Positions 1 through 8,881 of a stretch of DNA of 63,971 nt are shown here, in pieces. The first letter of the stretch is position 1; each line of letters opens with the position of its first letter. The position numbers and the translations under genes were made by a program. The DNA is taken from NCBI GenBank assembly GCA_947629025.1, contig CANRCC010000006.1, positions 1 to 63,971 of the forward strand. The letters are read 5' to 3'. This DNA comes from an uncultured Bacilli bacterium (GTDB lineage Bacteria > Bacillota_I > Bacilli_A > RF39 > UBA660). Below the pieces are notes generated by a model. It had not been told where the DNA came from. It searched no databases and saw only the letters and a list, made by a program, of their open reading frames with translations.

Positions 1-201
1 AGCTATGAAGAAGACCAAAGAAAGATATTAAACTCAAGATTAAAGAAAGCAGAAGAAGATGGAATTGAAAAAGGAATCAAAGAAGGCATTGAAAATGAAA
101 AATTACAAATAGTACAAAATATGCTTAAGGATAATTTAGATATAAATCTAATCTCAAAATATACAGGTTTACCAATAGAAAAAATTGAATTACTAAAGTG
201 A
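1..201 (+). CDS. C-terminal tail of an Rpn-type PD-(D/E)XK nuclease/transposase, cut by the window edge
   Basis: The first 67 codons read openly in frame 1 and stop at TGA 199-201. The peptide shows the tail typical of the Rpn (recombination-promoting nuclease, PDDEXK_2) family: a run of the form EEDGIEKGIKEGIENEK, then a helix ending ISKYTGLPIEKIELLK. The catalytic nuclease domain lies before base 1 and cannot be judged. Family members are mobile-element-like nucleases found in many copies in gut Bacillota. Family call by pattern recognition from the tail only. Confidence 0.6.
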   Translation, partial: SYEEDQRKILNSRLKKAEEDGIEKGIKEGIENEKLQIVQNMLKDNLDINLISKYTGLPIEKIELLK

Positions 202-287
202 TTTTTTTAATATACATTGATTTTTATATCAAAATATGTATAATAAGATGAAAAAAATAATATTTAGTAGTTGTAGGAAGTGACTTT

Positions 288-845
288 ATGGATGAAAGAT
301 TAAAAGCTTTAATTGCTGCATATGCAGGTATAACAGTAACAGATGTAGTTGCTAAAACATTAAAATTAAATAGTTTATATTTAAAAGCTAAAAAATCATG
401 TACTAAATTAAAATATAGAAGTGGATTAATGAGTTCAAATAAAAAATATTTAAGATTCCCTCTTAGTATGCACATATTTGCATTATTAAATCTATGTTCA
501 ATCTCACTAGTTCCAGTACTTAATATAAGATCAACCGAAAATTTATATAAAGATGATAACCTTTTTTTTGATGAATATTTAAATATGTTTAATTCTATAT
601 ATGAAGATATAAATAAATGTGAGGAAGAAGAAAGAAGTTATGTTGCAAAGTTTCTTTCACAAATGTATAGTACATATAGTGAGTATTTACCAGAAAGTTA
701 TATGGGACATAGATTAGATGATGAAACTATAAGAATAAGTAGAAAAGAAATGATAAAATTTCTAAGAAAAAATGGCATAATCTTAGAAGAAAGAAATGTA
801 TCTGATGATGGCATTGATTATGCTGTATATGTACTTAAAAAGTAA
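288..845 (+). CDS. Hypothetical protein, 185 aa
   Basis: Not recognised. ATG 288 follows the Shine-Dalgarno-like stretch AGGAAGTGA by 4-5 bases. The N-terminal third is mildly hydrophobic (LIAAYAGITVTDVVAKTL) and a second hydrophobic stretch (MHIFALLNLCSISLVPVL) lies near residues 60-80; the rest is acidic and helical, ending in a small basic/acidic domain. It stands alone between the transposase tail and cdsA, with AT-rich spacers on both sides. It could be a peripheral membrane or accessory protein; no catalytic motif was seen. Confidence 0.6.
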   Translation: MDERLKALIAAYAGITVTDVVAKTLKLNSLYLKAKKSCTKLKYRSGLMSSNKKYLRFPLSMHIFALLNLCSISLVPVLNIRSTENLYKDDNLFFDEYLNMFNSIYEDINKCEEEERSYVAKFLSQMYSTYSEYLPESYMGHRLDDETIRISRKEMIKFLRKNGIILEERNVSDDGIDYAVYVLKK

Positions 846-908
846 ATATATTTCATTGTATTTTCTTTTTTTTTGGTATATAATTAAATAGGATACAGTG
901 GAGGATTT

Positions 909-1688
909 ATGAAACAGAGAATAATTAGCGCAGTAATTGCATTAATAATATGCATACCAATTATATTAATTGGTGGTATTACATTTAAAATAGGAGTAGG
1001 GATTTTATCAATAATTGCATTATATGAATTATTTAAATGTTCTAGTAAAAATATAAAATATCCATTATTTATAAAGTTATTATCATATATATTAATATTT
1101 TTGTTTGTTATTTTAAATGAAAAAATAATAATAAAAATATTTATATTATTTTTGTTATTGGGTATTCCTGTTATATTTATTGATAAAGAAAAATATAATA
1201 TTGAAAGTTTTATGTATAGTTTTTCTAGTATAGTATTTTTAGGTATAATATTTTCATATCTTATAAAAATAAGACTAGATGATATAAACATATTTATATT
1301 TCTATTTTTAGTTACAATATTAACTGATACATTTGCTTATATTATAGGTAAATCTATTGGTAAACATAAATTTAAATGGCAAGCAAAAATATCACCTAAT
1401 AAAACTGTTGAGGGAACAATTTTTGGTATTTTAATTGGTACTATTATACCAACAATTTATTATATTTATATGATAGATCCTGGTTCATCATTTATAGTTA
1501 CATCAATAATGGTTTTATTATTATCAATATTAGGACAATTAGGAGATTTGTTTTTTAGTTCAATTAAAAGATTTTATAATATAAAAGATTTTTCTAATTT
1601 AATGCCAGGACATGGTGGAGTATTAGATAGATTAGATAGTATTATATTTGTTTTAATGGGATATGTAGTACTTATTAATTTTATATAG
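909..1688 (+). CDS. cdsA: Phosphatidate cytidylyltransferase
   Basis: Makes CDP-diacylglycerol from phosphatidate and CTP, the branch point of phospholipid synthesis, in the membrane. The 259 aa protein has about seven hydrophobic segments and the family signature at residues 160-169 (KISPNKTVEG), the downstream GQLGDLFFSSIKR stretch and the C-terminal GHGGVLDRLDS motif (234-244) that holds catalytic acidic residues. Length is normal. SD GGAGG lies 7 bases before ATG 909. It runs straight into rseP, as in Bacillus, though dxr, which usually sits between them, is absent here. Confidence 0.96.
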   Translation: MKQRIISAVIALIICIPIILIGGITFKIGVGILSIIALYELFKCSSKNIKYPLFIKLLSYILIFLFVILNEKIIIKIFILFLLLGIPVIFIDKEKYNIESFMYSFSSIVFLGIIFSYLIKIRLDDINIFIFLFLVTILTDTFAYIIGKSIGKHKFKWQAKISPNKTVEGTIFGILIGTIIPTIYYIYMIDPGSSFIVTSIMVLLLSILGQLGDLFFSSIKRFYNIKDFSNLMPGHGGVLDRLDSIIFVLMGYVVLINFI

Positions 1689-1700
1689 GAGAGTGATATA

Positions 1701-2741
1701 ATGACACTTTTAATATTTATAATTATATTAGGACTAATAGTACTTGTTCATGAATTTGGACATTTTATATTTGCTAAGAGAGCAGGAATATATGTTTATG
1801 AGTTTTCAATAGGATTTGGTCCTAAATTATTTTCATTTAAAAGAAAAAATGATCCAACTGAATATATGATTAAACTAATACCTATTGGTGGGTATGTAGC
1901 AATGGCAGGAGAAGATGAAGAGGTAGATGAAAATAGAGAAAAAGTACCTGATAATCAAAAATTATATAATAAATCTTGGATACAACGATTCTTAGTTATG
2001 ATTGCAGGAGCAATGAATAATTTTATTCTAGGTATTGTATTATTATTTATAATGGGTCTTATGTATGGAACTGTAACTACTGATACTGTGCTTAATGATA
2101 TACCAAAAGATGGTTCTCTTTATTTAGCAGGTGCAAGAGATGGACAAAAGATAACTAAAATAAATGACAAAAAAGTAAAAAATTATGATGATATACAAAC
2201 AAGACTTGCAATTATAGGTGAGGGAAAGAAAATTAAAATAACTATAGAAGATAAAAATAAAAATGAAAAAGTATATGAAATTACACCTAAAAAATCTAAA
2301 GAAGATAATAATTACTATTATGGTATTAGTGTAAAAGCAAAACAAGAAAAAGGCTTTTTAGCAGCTATAAAATATGCAAAAGATAAGTTTGTTTCAATTT
2401 ATAAATCAATGTTTATAATAATTGGAAGTTTAATTAAAGGAGATCTTGGAATAGATAGTTTATCTGGTCCAGTTGGAATATATAGTGTTGTAGATGTAGC
2501 AAAAAGTAGTTTAGAACTTATTTTATATTTAACTGCATATTTATCTATAAATATTGGTTTTATGAATCTTTTACCATTTCCAGCATTTGATGGAGGAAGA
2601 GTATTATTTTTAATAATAGAAAAAATAAAAGGTTCTAGAGTTGACTATAAAGTAGAAACAATAGTAAATGCAATTGGATTTATGTTACTAATGGCACTTA
2701 TGGTAGTTGTTACTATAAAAGATATATTTAATTTGTTTTAA
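1701..2741 (+). CDS. rseP: Site-2 intramembrane zinc metalloprotease (RseP/RasP)
   Basis: Cleaves single-pass membrane substrates such as anti-sigma factors and leftover signal peptides. HEFGH at residues 17-21 in the first transmembrane helix is the zinc site, and FPAFDGGR near residue 296 supplies the third (Asp) ligand. One PDZ-like domain lies between (about residues 120-195), and the last helices close the fold. 346 aa is slightly short for the family. It begins 12 bases after cdsA and is followed 9 bases later by fmt, so the three are probably co-transcribed. Confidence 0.95.
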   Translation: MTLLIFIIILGLIVLVHEFGHFIFAKRAGIYVYEFSIGFGPKLFSFKRKNDPTEYMIKLIPIGGYVAMAGEDEEVDENREKVPDNQKLYNKSWIQRFLVMIAGAMNNFILGIVLLFIMGLMYGTVTTDTVLNDIPKDGSLYLAGARDGQKITKINDKKVKNYDDIQTRLAIIGEGKKIKITIEDKNKNEKVYEITPKKSKEDNNYYYGISVKAKQEKGFLAAIKYAKDKFVSIYKSMFIIIGSLIKGDLGIDSLSGPVGIYSVVDVAKSSLELILYLTAYLSINIGFMNLLPFPAFDGGRVLFLIIEKIKGSRVDYKVETIVNAIGFMLLMALMVVVTIKDIFNLF

Positions 2742-2750
2742 GGTGATAAT

Positions 2751-3692
2751 ATGGATAATATAAAAATAGTATATATGGGGACACCATCTTTTAGTGTTAC
2801 TCCGCTTGATTTACTTGTTAAAAATAACTATAATGTTTTGGCAGTTGTAACGCAGCCAGATAAACAAGTAGGTAGAAAAAAAGAGATTAAATTTTCAGAA
2901 GTAAAAGAATATGCACTAAAAAATGGTATAACAGTTTTGCAACCAGAAAAAATAAGAACTGATTATGAAAAAATTATTTCTTTAAATCCAGATATAATAA
3001 TAACTTGTGCATATGGTCAGATAATACCTAAAGAATTACTTTCTTTTCCAAAATATAAATGCGTTAATATACATGCATCTTTGCTTCCAAAATTAAGAGG
3101 AGGAGCTCCTATACATAAAGCAATAATAGATGGATATGATAAAACAGGTGTAACTATAATGTATATGGATGAAAAAATGGATTCAGGAGATATTATTTAT
3201 CAAGAAGAAATAAAAATAGAAGATACAGATAATGTTGGAACACTATTTGATAAACTAAGTAAATTAGGTGCGAATATGATTATTAAAATTCTTCCAGATA
3301 TAATAAATGGTAATATAAATCCAGTTAAACAAAATGAAGATGATGTAACATATGCATATAATATTACAAGAGAAGAAGAAAAAATAGATTTTAATAAAAC
3401 ATCTAAAGAGGTATTTAATAAAATAAGAGGTCTTAATCCTTGGCCAGTTTCTTATGCAATTTTAGATGATAAAAAAGTTAAAATTTATGAGTCAAAAATA
3501 GGTACTAATAATAAAGAAGCACAAAATGGTGAAATAATAAATATATATAAAGATTCAATAGGTATTAAAACTAAAGATGGAGAAATTCTAATATATGAAC
3601 TTCAATTTGAAGGAAAGAAAAAAGTATTAGTAAAAGATTATTTAAATGGACTTCAAGATAAAAATAGTATAATTGGTAAAATTTTTAAATAA
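2751..3692 (+). CDS. fmt: Methionyl-tRNA formyltransferase
   Basis: Formylates initiator Met-tRNA using 10-formyl-tetrahydrofolate. The catalytic triad expected from the E. coli enzyme is present: Asn106 and His108 in NIHASLLPKLRGGAP and Asp144 in MDEKMDSGDII. The C-terminal tRNA-binding domain (from about residue 205) carries the usual LNPWPVSYA element. Length 313 aa is standard. The downstream partner in Bacillus, rsmB, is missing; a terminator and rlmN follow. Confidence 0.96.
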   Translation: MDNIKIVYMGTPSFSVTPLDLLVKNNYNVLAVVTQPDKQVGRKKEIKFSEVKEYALKNGITVLQPEKIRTDYEKIISLNPDIIITCAYGQIIPKELLSFPKYKCVNIHASLLPKLRGGAPIHKAIIDGYDKTGVTIMYMDEKMDSGDIIYQEEIKIEDTDNVGTLFDKLSKLGANMIIKILPDIINGNINPVKQNEDDVTYAYNITREEEKIDFNKTSKEVFNKIRGLNPWPVSYAILDDKKVKIYESKIGTNNKEAQNGEIINIYKDSIGIKTKDGEILIYELQFEGKKKVLVKDYLNGLQDKNSIIGKIFK

Positions 3693-3736
3693 AATAAAAA
3701 TGTAAACTATATGTCTAAAATTTATATTAATTAACA

Positions 3737-3770
3737 AAAGATATGCAGCAATTTTTCGTATATCTTTTTT
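3737..3770 (+). terminator. Intrinsic terminator after fmt
   Basis: Arms AAAGATAT (3737-3744) and ATATCTTT (3760-3767) enclose a 15-base loop and are followed by T residues. It ends the cdsA-rseP-fmt unit. A TATAAT at about 3789-3794 then serves as a likely -10 for rlmN; no clear -35 was seen. Confidence 0.65.
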
Positions 3771-3813
3771 ATTATTTATAAAAATGTTATAATAGGATAA
3801 TAGGAAGTGGCTT

Positions 3814-4836
3814 ATGAAGAGTATTTACGGAATTAAAAAAAGTGATTTAGAAGAATACTTTATTTCTATAGGTGAAAAAAAGTTTAAAGCAACTCAGGTT
3901 TATGAATGGGTTTATAGAAAAAAGGTATTATCATTTGATGAAATGACTAACATAAGTAAAGATATAAGAGAAAAGTTAAAAAAAGATTTTACTTTTAATA
4001 AAATAAATATAGTAAAAAAACAGGAAGATGATTTAGTAAAAAAATATTTATTTGAATTAAATGATGGTAATAAAGTAGAATCTGTACTTATGTATCACGA
4101 CTATGGTCTTAGCATATGCATCTCATCACAAATTGGTTGTAATATGGGATGTTCATTTTGTGAAAGTGGAAGACTTAAAAAAGTTAGAAACTTAACTAGT
4201 GATGAAATGCTTCTTCAAGTACTTATGGTAGAAGAAGATGTAAATACTAGAATTAGCCATGTTGTTGTTATGGGTATTGGAGAACCATTTGATAATTACG
4301 ATAATTTTATGGACTTTATAAGAATAATTAATGATCCTTATGGTATGGCAATTGGTTCAAGACATATAACTGTATCAACATCAGGAATAGTTCCTAGAAT
4401 ATATGATTTTATGAATGAAAATATAGGAGTTAATTTAGCAATTTCACTTCATGCACCTAATGATAAAATAAGAAGTAATATAATGAAAATAAATAAAGTA
4501 TATAAGATTAATGAAATAATAAAAGCAGTAAAAGAATATATATCAAAAACTAATAGAAGAGTAACTTTTGAATATATATTAATAGAAGATATAAATGATA
4601 GTGAAGAATGTGCTAATGAACTTGTTAAATTAATTAAAGGAATAAATTGTTACATAAATTTAATACCATATAATGAAACAAATAATATTGGGTATAAAAG
4701 ACCTGATAAAACTAAAATAATGAAATTTTATGATACACTAAAAAAGAATAATATAAATGTAACAATAAGAAAAGAATTTGGTTCTAAAGTATCCGCTGCA
4801 TGTGGACAACTAAGAAGCGAAAGTGAGGGAAAATAA
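3814..4836 (+). CDS. rlmN: Dual-specificity rRNA/tRNA adenine C2-methyltransferase, radical SAM
   Basis: Methylates A2503 of 23S rRNA and A37 of some tRNAs. The radical SAM cluster motif CxxxCxxC is C109, C113 and C116 (GCNMGCSFC). The methyl-carrying cysteine near the C terminus is probably Cys330 in SAACGQLRSE. MGIGEPFDNYDN is the SAM-binding GEP element. Length 340 aa is normal. The stop codon overlaps the prpC start, so it leads the rlmN-prpC-prkC-rsgA-rpe operon. Confidence 0.96.
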   Translation: MKSIYGIKKSDLEEYFISIGEKKFKATQVYEWVYRKKVLSFDEMTNISKDIREKLKKDFTFNKINIVKKQEDDLVKKYLFELNDGNKVESVLMYHDYGLSICISSQIGCNMGCSFCESGRLKKVRNLTSDEMLLQVLMVEEDVNTRISHVVVMGIGEPFDNYDNFMDFIRIINDPYGMAIGSRHITVSTSGIVPRIYDFMNENIGVNLAISLHAPNDKIRSNIMKINKVYKINEIIKAVKEYISKTNRRVTFEYILIEDINDSEECANELVKLIKGINCYINLIPYNETNNIGYKRPDKTKIMKFYDTLKKNNINVTIRKEFGSKVSAACGQLRSESEGK

Positions 4837-5576
4837 TGGAAACATATTTTTTAACAGATACAGGTAAAGTAAGAGATCATAATGAAGATAGCGTAATAAT
4901 ACTTAAAAATGCAAATAATGAGTATTTACTTGCAGTAGCAGATGGTATGGGTGGACATAAAGCAGGTGAGGTTGCATCTTCTATGGCAATTAATCATTTA
5001 TCAAAGAAATTTACTGAAAGAGAGAAAATGGGAGAAAAAGCAGAAGCTGTTAATTTTATAAGAGATGAAGTAGCCCAAATTAATGAGTCTATATTCGCAT
5101 ATACAAGTGAGCATGAAGAAAGCCTTGGTATGGGAACAACCCTTGTTCTTGCAATATTTACTGAAGATTATCTTTTATTTGGTAATGTAGGAGATAGTTC
5201 AGGATTTGTATTTAAAAATGAAAAATTATATAAAGTAACAAAAGATCATACTTTAGTAAATTTACTTGTAAAAACTGGTGAATTAACTGAAGAAGAAGCA
5301 GAACATCATCCAAAGAAAAATATTTTGATGAGAGCTCTTGGTGCTAATAATCCAGCAGAAGTAGATATATTTGATGTTGATACTGATATAGATGGAATAA
5401 TGTTATGTAGTGATGGATTAACATCAATGCTAAACGAAAACCAAATTGAAAGAGTATTGTTAAGTAATAATACATTAGAAGAAAAAATAATTAAATTAAT
5501 TAGAAAATGTAACGTAAGAGGTGGAACAGATAATATATCAATTGCTTGTTTAATGACAAAAGAGGGTGATGAATAA
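4836..5576 (+). CDS. prpC: PP2C-type Ser/Thr phosphatase
   Basis: Metal-dependent phosphatase that reverses PrkC phosphorylation. It carries all the usual PP2C metal and core motifs: RDHNEDS near the N terminus, ADGMGGHKAGE, GMGTTLVLA, NVGDSSGF, CSDGLTSML and GGTDNIS. The 246 aa length fits the minimal bacterial enzyme, without extra domains. Its ATG overlaps the rlmN stop and its own stop overlaps the prkC start, so translation is probably coupled and phosphatase and kinase are made together. Confidence 0.96.
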   Translation: METYFLTDTGKVRDHNEDSVIILKNANNEYLLAVADGMGGHKAGEVASSMAINHLSKKFTEREKMGEKAEAVNFIRDEVAQINESIFAYTSEHEESLGMGTTLVLAIFTEDYLLFGNVGDSSGFVFKNEKLYKVTKDHTLVNLLVKTGELTEEEAEHHPKKNILMRALGANNPAEVDIFDVDTDIDGIMLCSDGLTSMLNENQIERVLLSNNTLEEKIIKLIRKCNVRGGTDNISIACLMTKEGDE

Positions 5577-7357
5577 TGTTTACTAAGGGTCAGAGAATTA
5601 ATGATAGATATGAAATAATTAGACTTATTGGCGAAGGTGGTATGGCTAATGTTTATCTTGCTTATGATACGATACTAGAAAGAAATGTAGCAGTTAAAGT
5701 TTTAAGAGGCGACCTTGCTGATGATGAAAAATTTGTTAGAAGATTTCAAAGAGAAGCTATTTCAGCATCTTCTTTATCACATCCAAATATAGTTGAAATG
5801 TATGATGTAGGTGAAGATAATGGTAACTTTTATATCGTAATGGAATATATAGATGGTAAAACATTAAAACAATTAATTAAAAAAAGAGGACATTTAACAG
5901 CATCAGAAGCGGTTGATATAATGTGCCAGTTAACTGATGGATTAGCACATGCCCATGATTCATATATAATTCATAGAGATATTAAACCACAAAATATTAT
6001 GATATTAGAAGATGGTCTTGTAAAAATAACAGACTTTGGAGTTGCTATGGCACTTAATGCTTCAGATTTAACTCAAACAAATTCTGTAATGGGATCAGTT
6101 CATTATTTACCACCAGAGCAAGCAGCAGGTAAAGGTTCTACTATAAAAAGTGATATATACTCACTAGGTATAGTTCTTTATGAAATGCTAGCAGGTACAA
6201 TGCCATTTAGAGGAGAAACAGCAGTTGAAATAGCACTAAAACATATTAAAAATCCAATGCCTAGTATTAGAAAAATAAATCCAAAAATACCACAAGCACT
6301 TGAAAATGTTATATTAAAGGCGACAGCAAAAAATCCAAAAAATAGATATAACAATGTTAGAGAATTATATGATGATTTAAAAACTTGCTTAGATAAAAAA
6401 AGAGCAAATGAAAAAAGAATTGTATTTCCTTATCCAGAAGATGATTTAGATGATACAAAAGTTTTAGATAATTTAAAAGAAGAAATAAAAGAAAAAGAAA
6501 ATAAAGAAGAAGAGAAAGAACCAGAAATAAAGCCAGTATCTGATGAAGATTATAAAGAAGATAAAAGATTATCAAAAATAACTAAATTATTAATAGGATT
6601 ATGTTCTGCGCTTATAGTTACAGTTATAGTAGTATTCTTAATTGTTCCATACTTTTTTAGAACACCAGAATTAAGAGTACCTGATGTAAGCGGACTAACT
6701 GTAAAAGAAGCAGCAAAACAATTAGAAGATGTAGGCCTTGTTGTTTCATCAGATGTAAAAGAAGATTATACTGATGAAGTAGATGAAGGTTTAGTATCTA
6801 AAACAGAACCAATCGCAAGAAAAGTAGTAAAAAAAGGCGCAACTATAATATTATATAAATCAAAAGGAAGTCAAAAAATACAAGTTGAAAATTATGTAGG
6901 TAAAAATTATATAAAAATTCAAGCAGAACTTGAAGTAAAAGGTATATCTGTAATAATAGATTATAAGAATGTAGACGATAAAAGTAAATATAAAGGTAAA
7001 GAAGATTTAATAATAGAACAATCAGTTAAAAAAGATTCATATTTAGAAAAAGGAGATTCAATAACATTATTTTTACCAAAAATGGTAAAAGAATATCCAG
7101 ACTTTGTAAGTGAGGGATGGAGTGTTGAGGAAATAAAAGAATTTTGTAATGAATATGGAGTAGATATTACTGTTGAAGAGGTAGAAGATGATACTAAAGA
7201 AGCAGGTACAGTTATATATCAAAGTAGACCAGCAGGAAGTGAAATAGTAGATAAAGTTTCAATAAAAATAAAAGTTACAAAAAAATCACAAAATGCACAA
7301 GAAAATAGTAATAATAATAATGATGGTATGGTTCCATATGAAGAAGAGGACAATTAA
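5576..7357 (+). CDS. prkC: PASTA-domain Ser/Thr kinase
   Basis: Hanks-type kinase with P-loop GEGGMANVY (about 18-26), catalytic lysine in VAVKVL, HRDIKPQN loop and DFG. A Lys/Glu-rich juxtamembrane linker leads to one transmembrane helix (about 337-360), and three extracellular PASTA repeats follow (starting PELRVPDVSGL, then two more diverged). A short Asn-rich tail ends the protein. PASTA domains sense cell-wall fragments and, in spore formers, germination muropeptides. 593 aa is typical. It sits between prpC and rsgA, the order found in Bacillus. Confidence 0.96.
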   Translation: MFTKGQRINDRYEIIRLIGEGGMANVYLAYDTILERNVAVKVLRGDLADDEKFVRRFQREAISASSLSHPNIVEMYDVGEDNGNFYIVMEYIDGKTLKQLIKKRGHLTASEAVDIMCQLTDGLAHAHDSYIIHRDIKPQNIMILEDGLVKITDFGVAMALNASDLTQTNSVMGSVHYLPPEQAAGKGSTIKSDIYSLGIVLYEMLAGTMPFRGETAVEIALKHIKNPMPSIRKINPKIPQALENVILKATAKNPKNRYNNVRELYDDLKTCLDKKRANEKRIVFPYPEDDLDDTKVLDNLKEEIKEKENKEEEKEPEIKPVSDEDYKEDKRLSKITKLLIGLCSALIVTVIVVFLIVPYFFRTPELRVPDVSGLTVKEAAKQLEDVGLVVSSDVKEDYTDEVDEGLVSKTEPIARKVVKKGATIILYKSKGSQKIQVENYVGKNYIKIQAELEVKGISVIIDYKNVDDKSKYKGKEDLIIEQSVKKDSYLEKGDSITLFLPKMVKEYPDFVSEGWSVEEIKEFCNEYGVDITVEEVEDDTKEAGTVIYQSRPAGSEIVDKVSIKIKVTKKSQNAQENSNNNNDGMVPYEEEDN

Positions 7358-8187
7358 TGAAAGGTATTATAGTAAAAATAATCAGTAATGATTATACTGT
7401 AAAAGTTAATAATGAATACATAGTATGTAAAGCAAGAGGAAAATTTAGAAATAATAAAATTACACCTCTTGCAGGAGACTATGTAATTATTGATAAAGAT
7501 AAAAAAATAATAGAAGATATATTAGATAGAAAAAATAGTCTTGTAAGACCAGCAGTTTCTAATATTGATTTAGCATTTATAGTAACAAGTGTAAAAGATC
7601 CAAATTTTTCATCTAATTTACTTGATAAAATGATAAATATTATAGAATTTAATAATATAATTCCTGTAATTATAATTACAAAATATGATTTACTTTCTGA
7701 TACTAGCAAAATTGATAATATAATTAATTATTATAAAAATATTGGCTATAAAGTATTTATAAATAATCAAATAGATGAAATAAAAAAATTATTTAATAAT
7801 AAATTAGTCATTTTAACAGGACAAACAGGCGCAGGTAAATCTAGTTTAATAAATAAATTAGATAGTAATTTAAATTTAAAAACAGGAGAAATATCAAAAG
7901 CATTAGGAAGAGGAAAACATACAACAAGACACGTAGAATTATATGAAATGTATAATGGATTAATCGCAGACACACCTGGTTTTTCATCTTTAGAATTTAT
8001 TAATATGACAAAAGAAGATATAAGAGATAATTTTATAGAATTTAATAAATATAAAGATAAATGTAAATATAGAGACTGCATGCATATTAATGAAGATGAT
8101 TGCGAAATAAAAAGAAAAGTTAAAGATGATATTATATTAAAAAGTAGATATGAAAACTATATTAAATTTGTAAATGAAAGTAAGTGA
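7357..8187 (+). CDS. rsgA: Ribosome small-subunit GTPase RsgA
   Basis: Circularly permuted GTPase that checks maturation of the 30S subunit. The order of motifs is permuted as expected: TKYDLL (G4) precedes the P-loop GQTGAGKSS, then GKHTTRH (switch) and DTPGF. An N-terminal OB fold and a C-terminal zinc knuckle (CKYRDCMHINEDDC) are visible. 276 aa is slightly short. The start overlaps the prkC stop (TTAATGA context), which continues the coupled operon. Confidence 0.95.
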   Translation: MKGIIVKIISNDYTVKVNNEYIVCKARGKFRNNKITPLAGDYVIIDKDKKIIEDILDRKNSLVRPAVSNIDLAFIVTSVKDPNFSSNLLDKMINIIEFNNIIPVIIITKYDLLSDTSKIDNIINYYKNIGYKVFINNQIDEIKKLFNNKLVILTGQTGAGKSSLINKLDSNLNLKTGEISKALGRGKHTTRHVELYEMYNGLIADTPGFSSLEFINMTKEDIRDNFIEFNKYKDKCKYRDCMHINEDDCEIKRKVKDDIILKSRYENYIKFVNESK

Positions 8188-8191
8188 TAAT

Positions 8192-8815
8192 ATGAAAGTA
8201 TCAGTTTCAATATTAAAAGAAATAAATAATTATAAAAATGCTATAAAAAAAGTAGATAATTCAGTATGTGATTATCTTCATTTAGATATAATGGACAGTA
8301 CTTTTACAACAGATAGTTCTTTTACAGTAGATGATTTTAAAGATATTAAAAGTCTAACAAATAAAAAAATAGATGTTCATTTAATGAGCACTAATTTAGA
8401 TAAACTTATAGATGATTTTGAATCTATAAATCCAAGTTTTATAACTATTCATGTTGAAGTACCTAATATAATAAGATATATAAATAAAATAAAAAATAAG
8501 AAAATCAAAGTAGGATTAGCAATTAATCCTGATACTGATATTGAAAAATTATATCCATATTTAGAATTAATAGATTTAGTGTTAGTTATGAGCGTAAATC
8601 CTGGTAAAGGAGGACAAAGCTTTATGACAAGTACAATATGTAAGATGCAAGAATTAAAAGAAATACAGCCTAATTATAACTTTTTAATAGAGGTAGATGG
8701 TGGAATAAATGATAAAACAATAGATTATGTTAGAGATTATGCAGATATTGTTGTATCAGGAAGTTATATAACTGATTCAGATAATTATGATGAAAATATA
8801 TATTCTATTAAATGA
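8192..8815 (+). CDS. rpe: Ribulose-phosphate 3-epimerase
   Basis: Interconverts ribulose-5-P and xylulose-5-P in the pentose phosphate pathway. The TIM-barrel landmarks are LHLDIMDS (metal-binding His and Asp), VNPGKGGQSFM (normally VNPGFGGQ) and VDGGIN, with VSGSYI as the phosphate loop. The track starts at 8174 inside rsgA; I prefer ATG 8192, which follows AAGTGAT and gives the standard MKVSVSILK start. Its usual Bacillus neighbour thiN is absent. Last gene of the rlmN operon. Confidence 0.93.
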   Translation: MKVSVSILKEINNYKNAIKKVDNSVCDYLHLDIMDSTFTTDSSFTVDDFKDIKSLTNKKIDVHLMSTNLDKLIDDFESINPSFITIHVEVPNIIRYINKIKNKKIKVGLAINPDTDIEKLYPYLELIDLVLVMSVNPGKGGQSFMTSTICKMQELKEIQPNYNFLIEVDGGINDKTIDYVRDYADIVVSGSYITDSDNYDENIYSIK

Positions 8816-8881
8816 TATATATTTTTTTATTGTAAATAATATTAATTTGTTATATAATTTAATAGTAGGGAGGTAATGGTT

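Noticed and set aside
5576-7357. Idea that PrkC linker (Lys/Glu run) is a frameshift joint
   Set aside because: The frame is continuous, and such charged linkers are normal between kinase and transmembrane helix.
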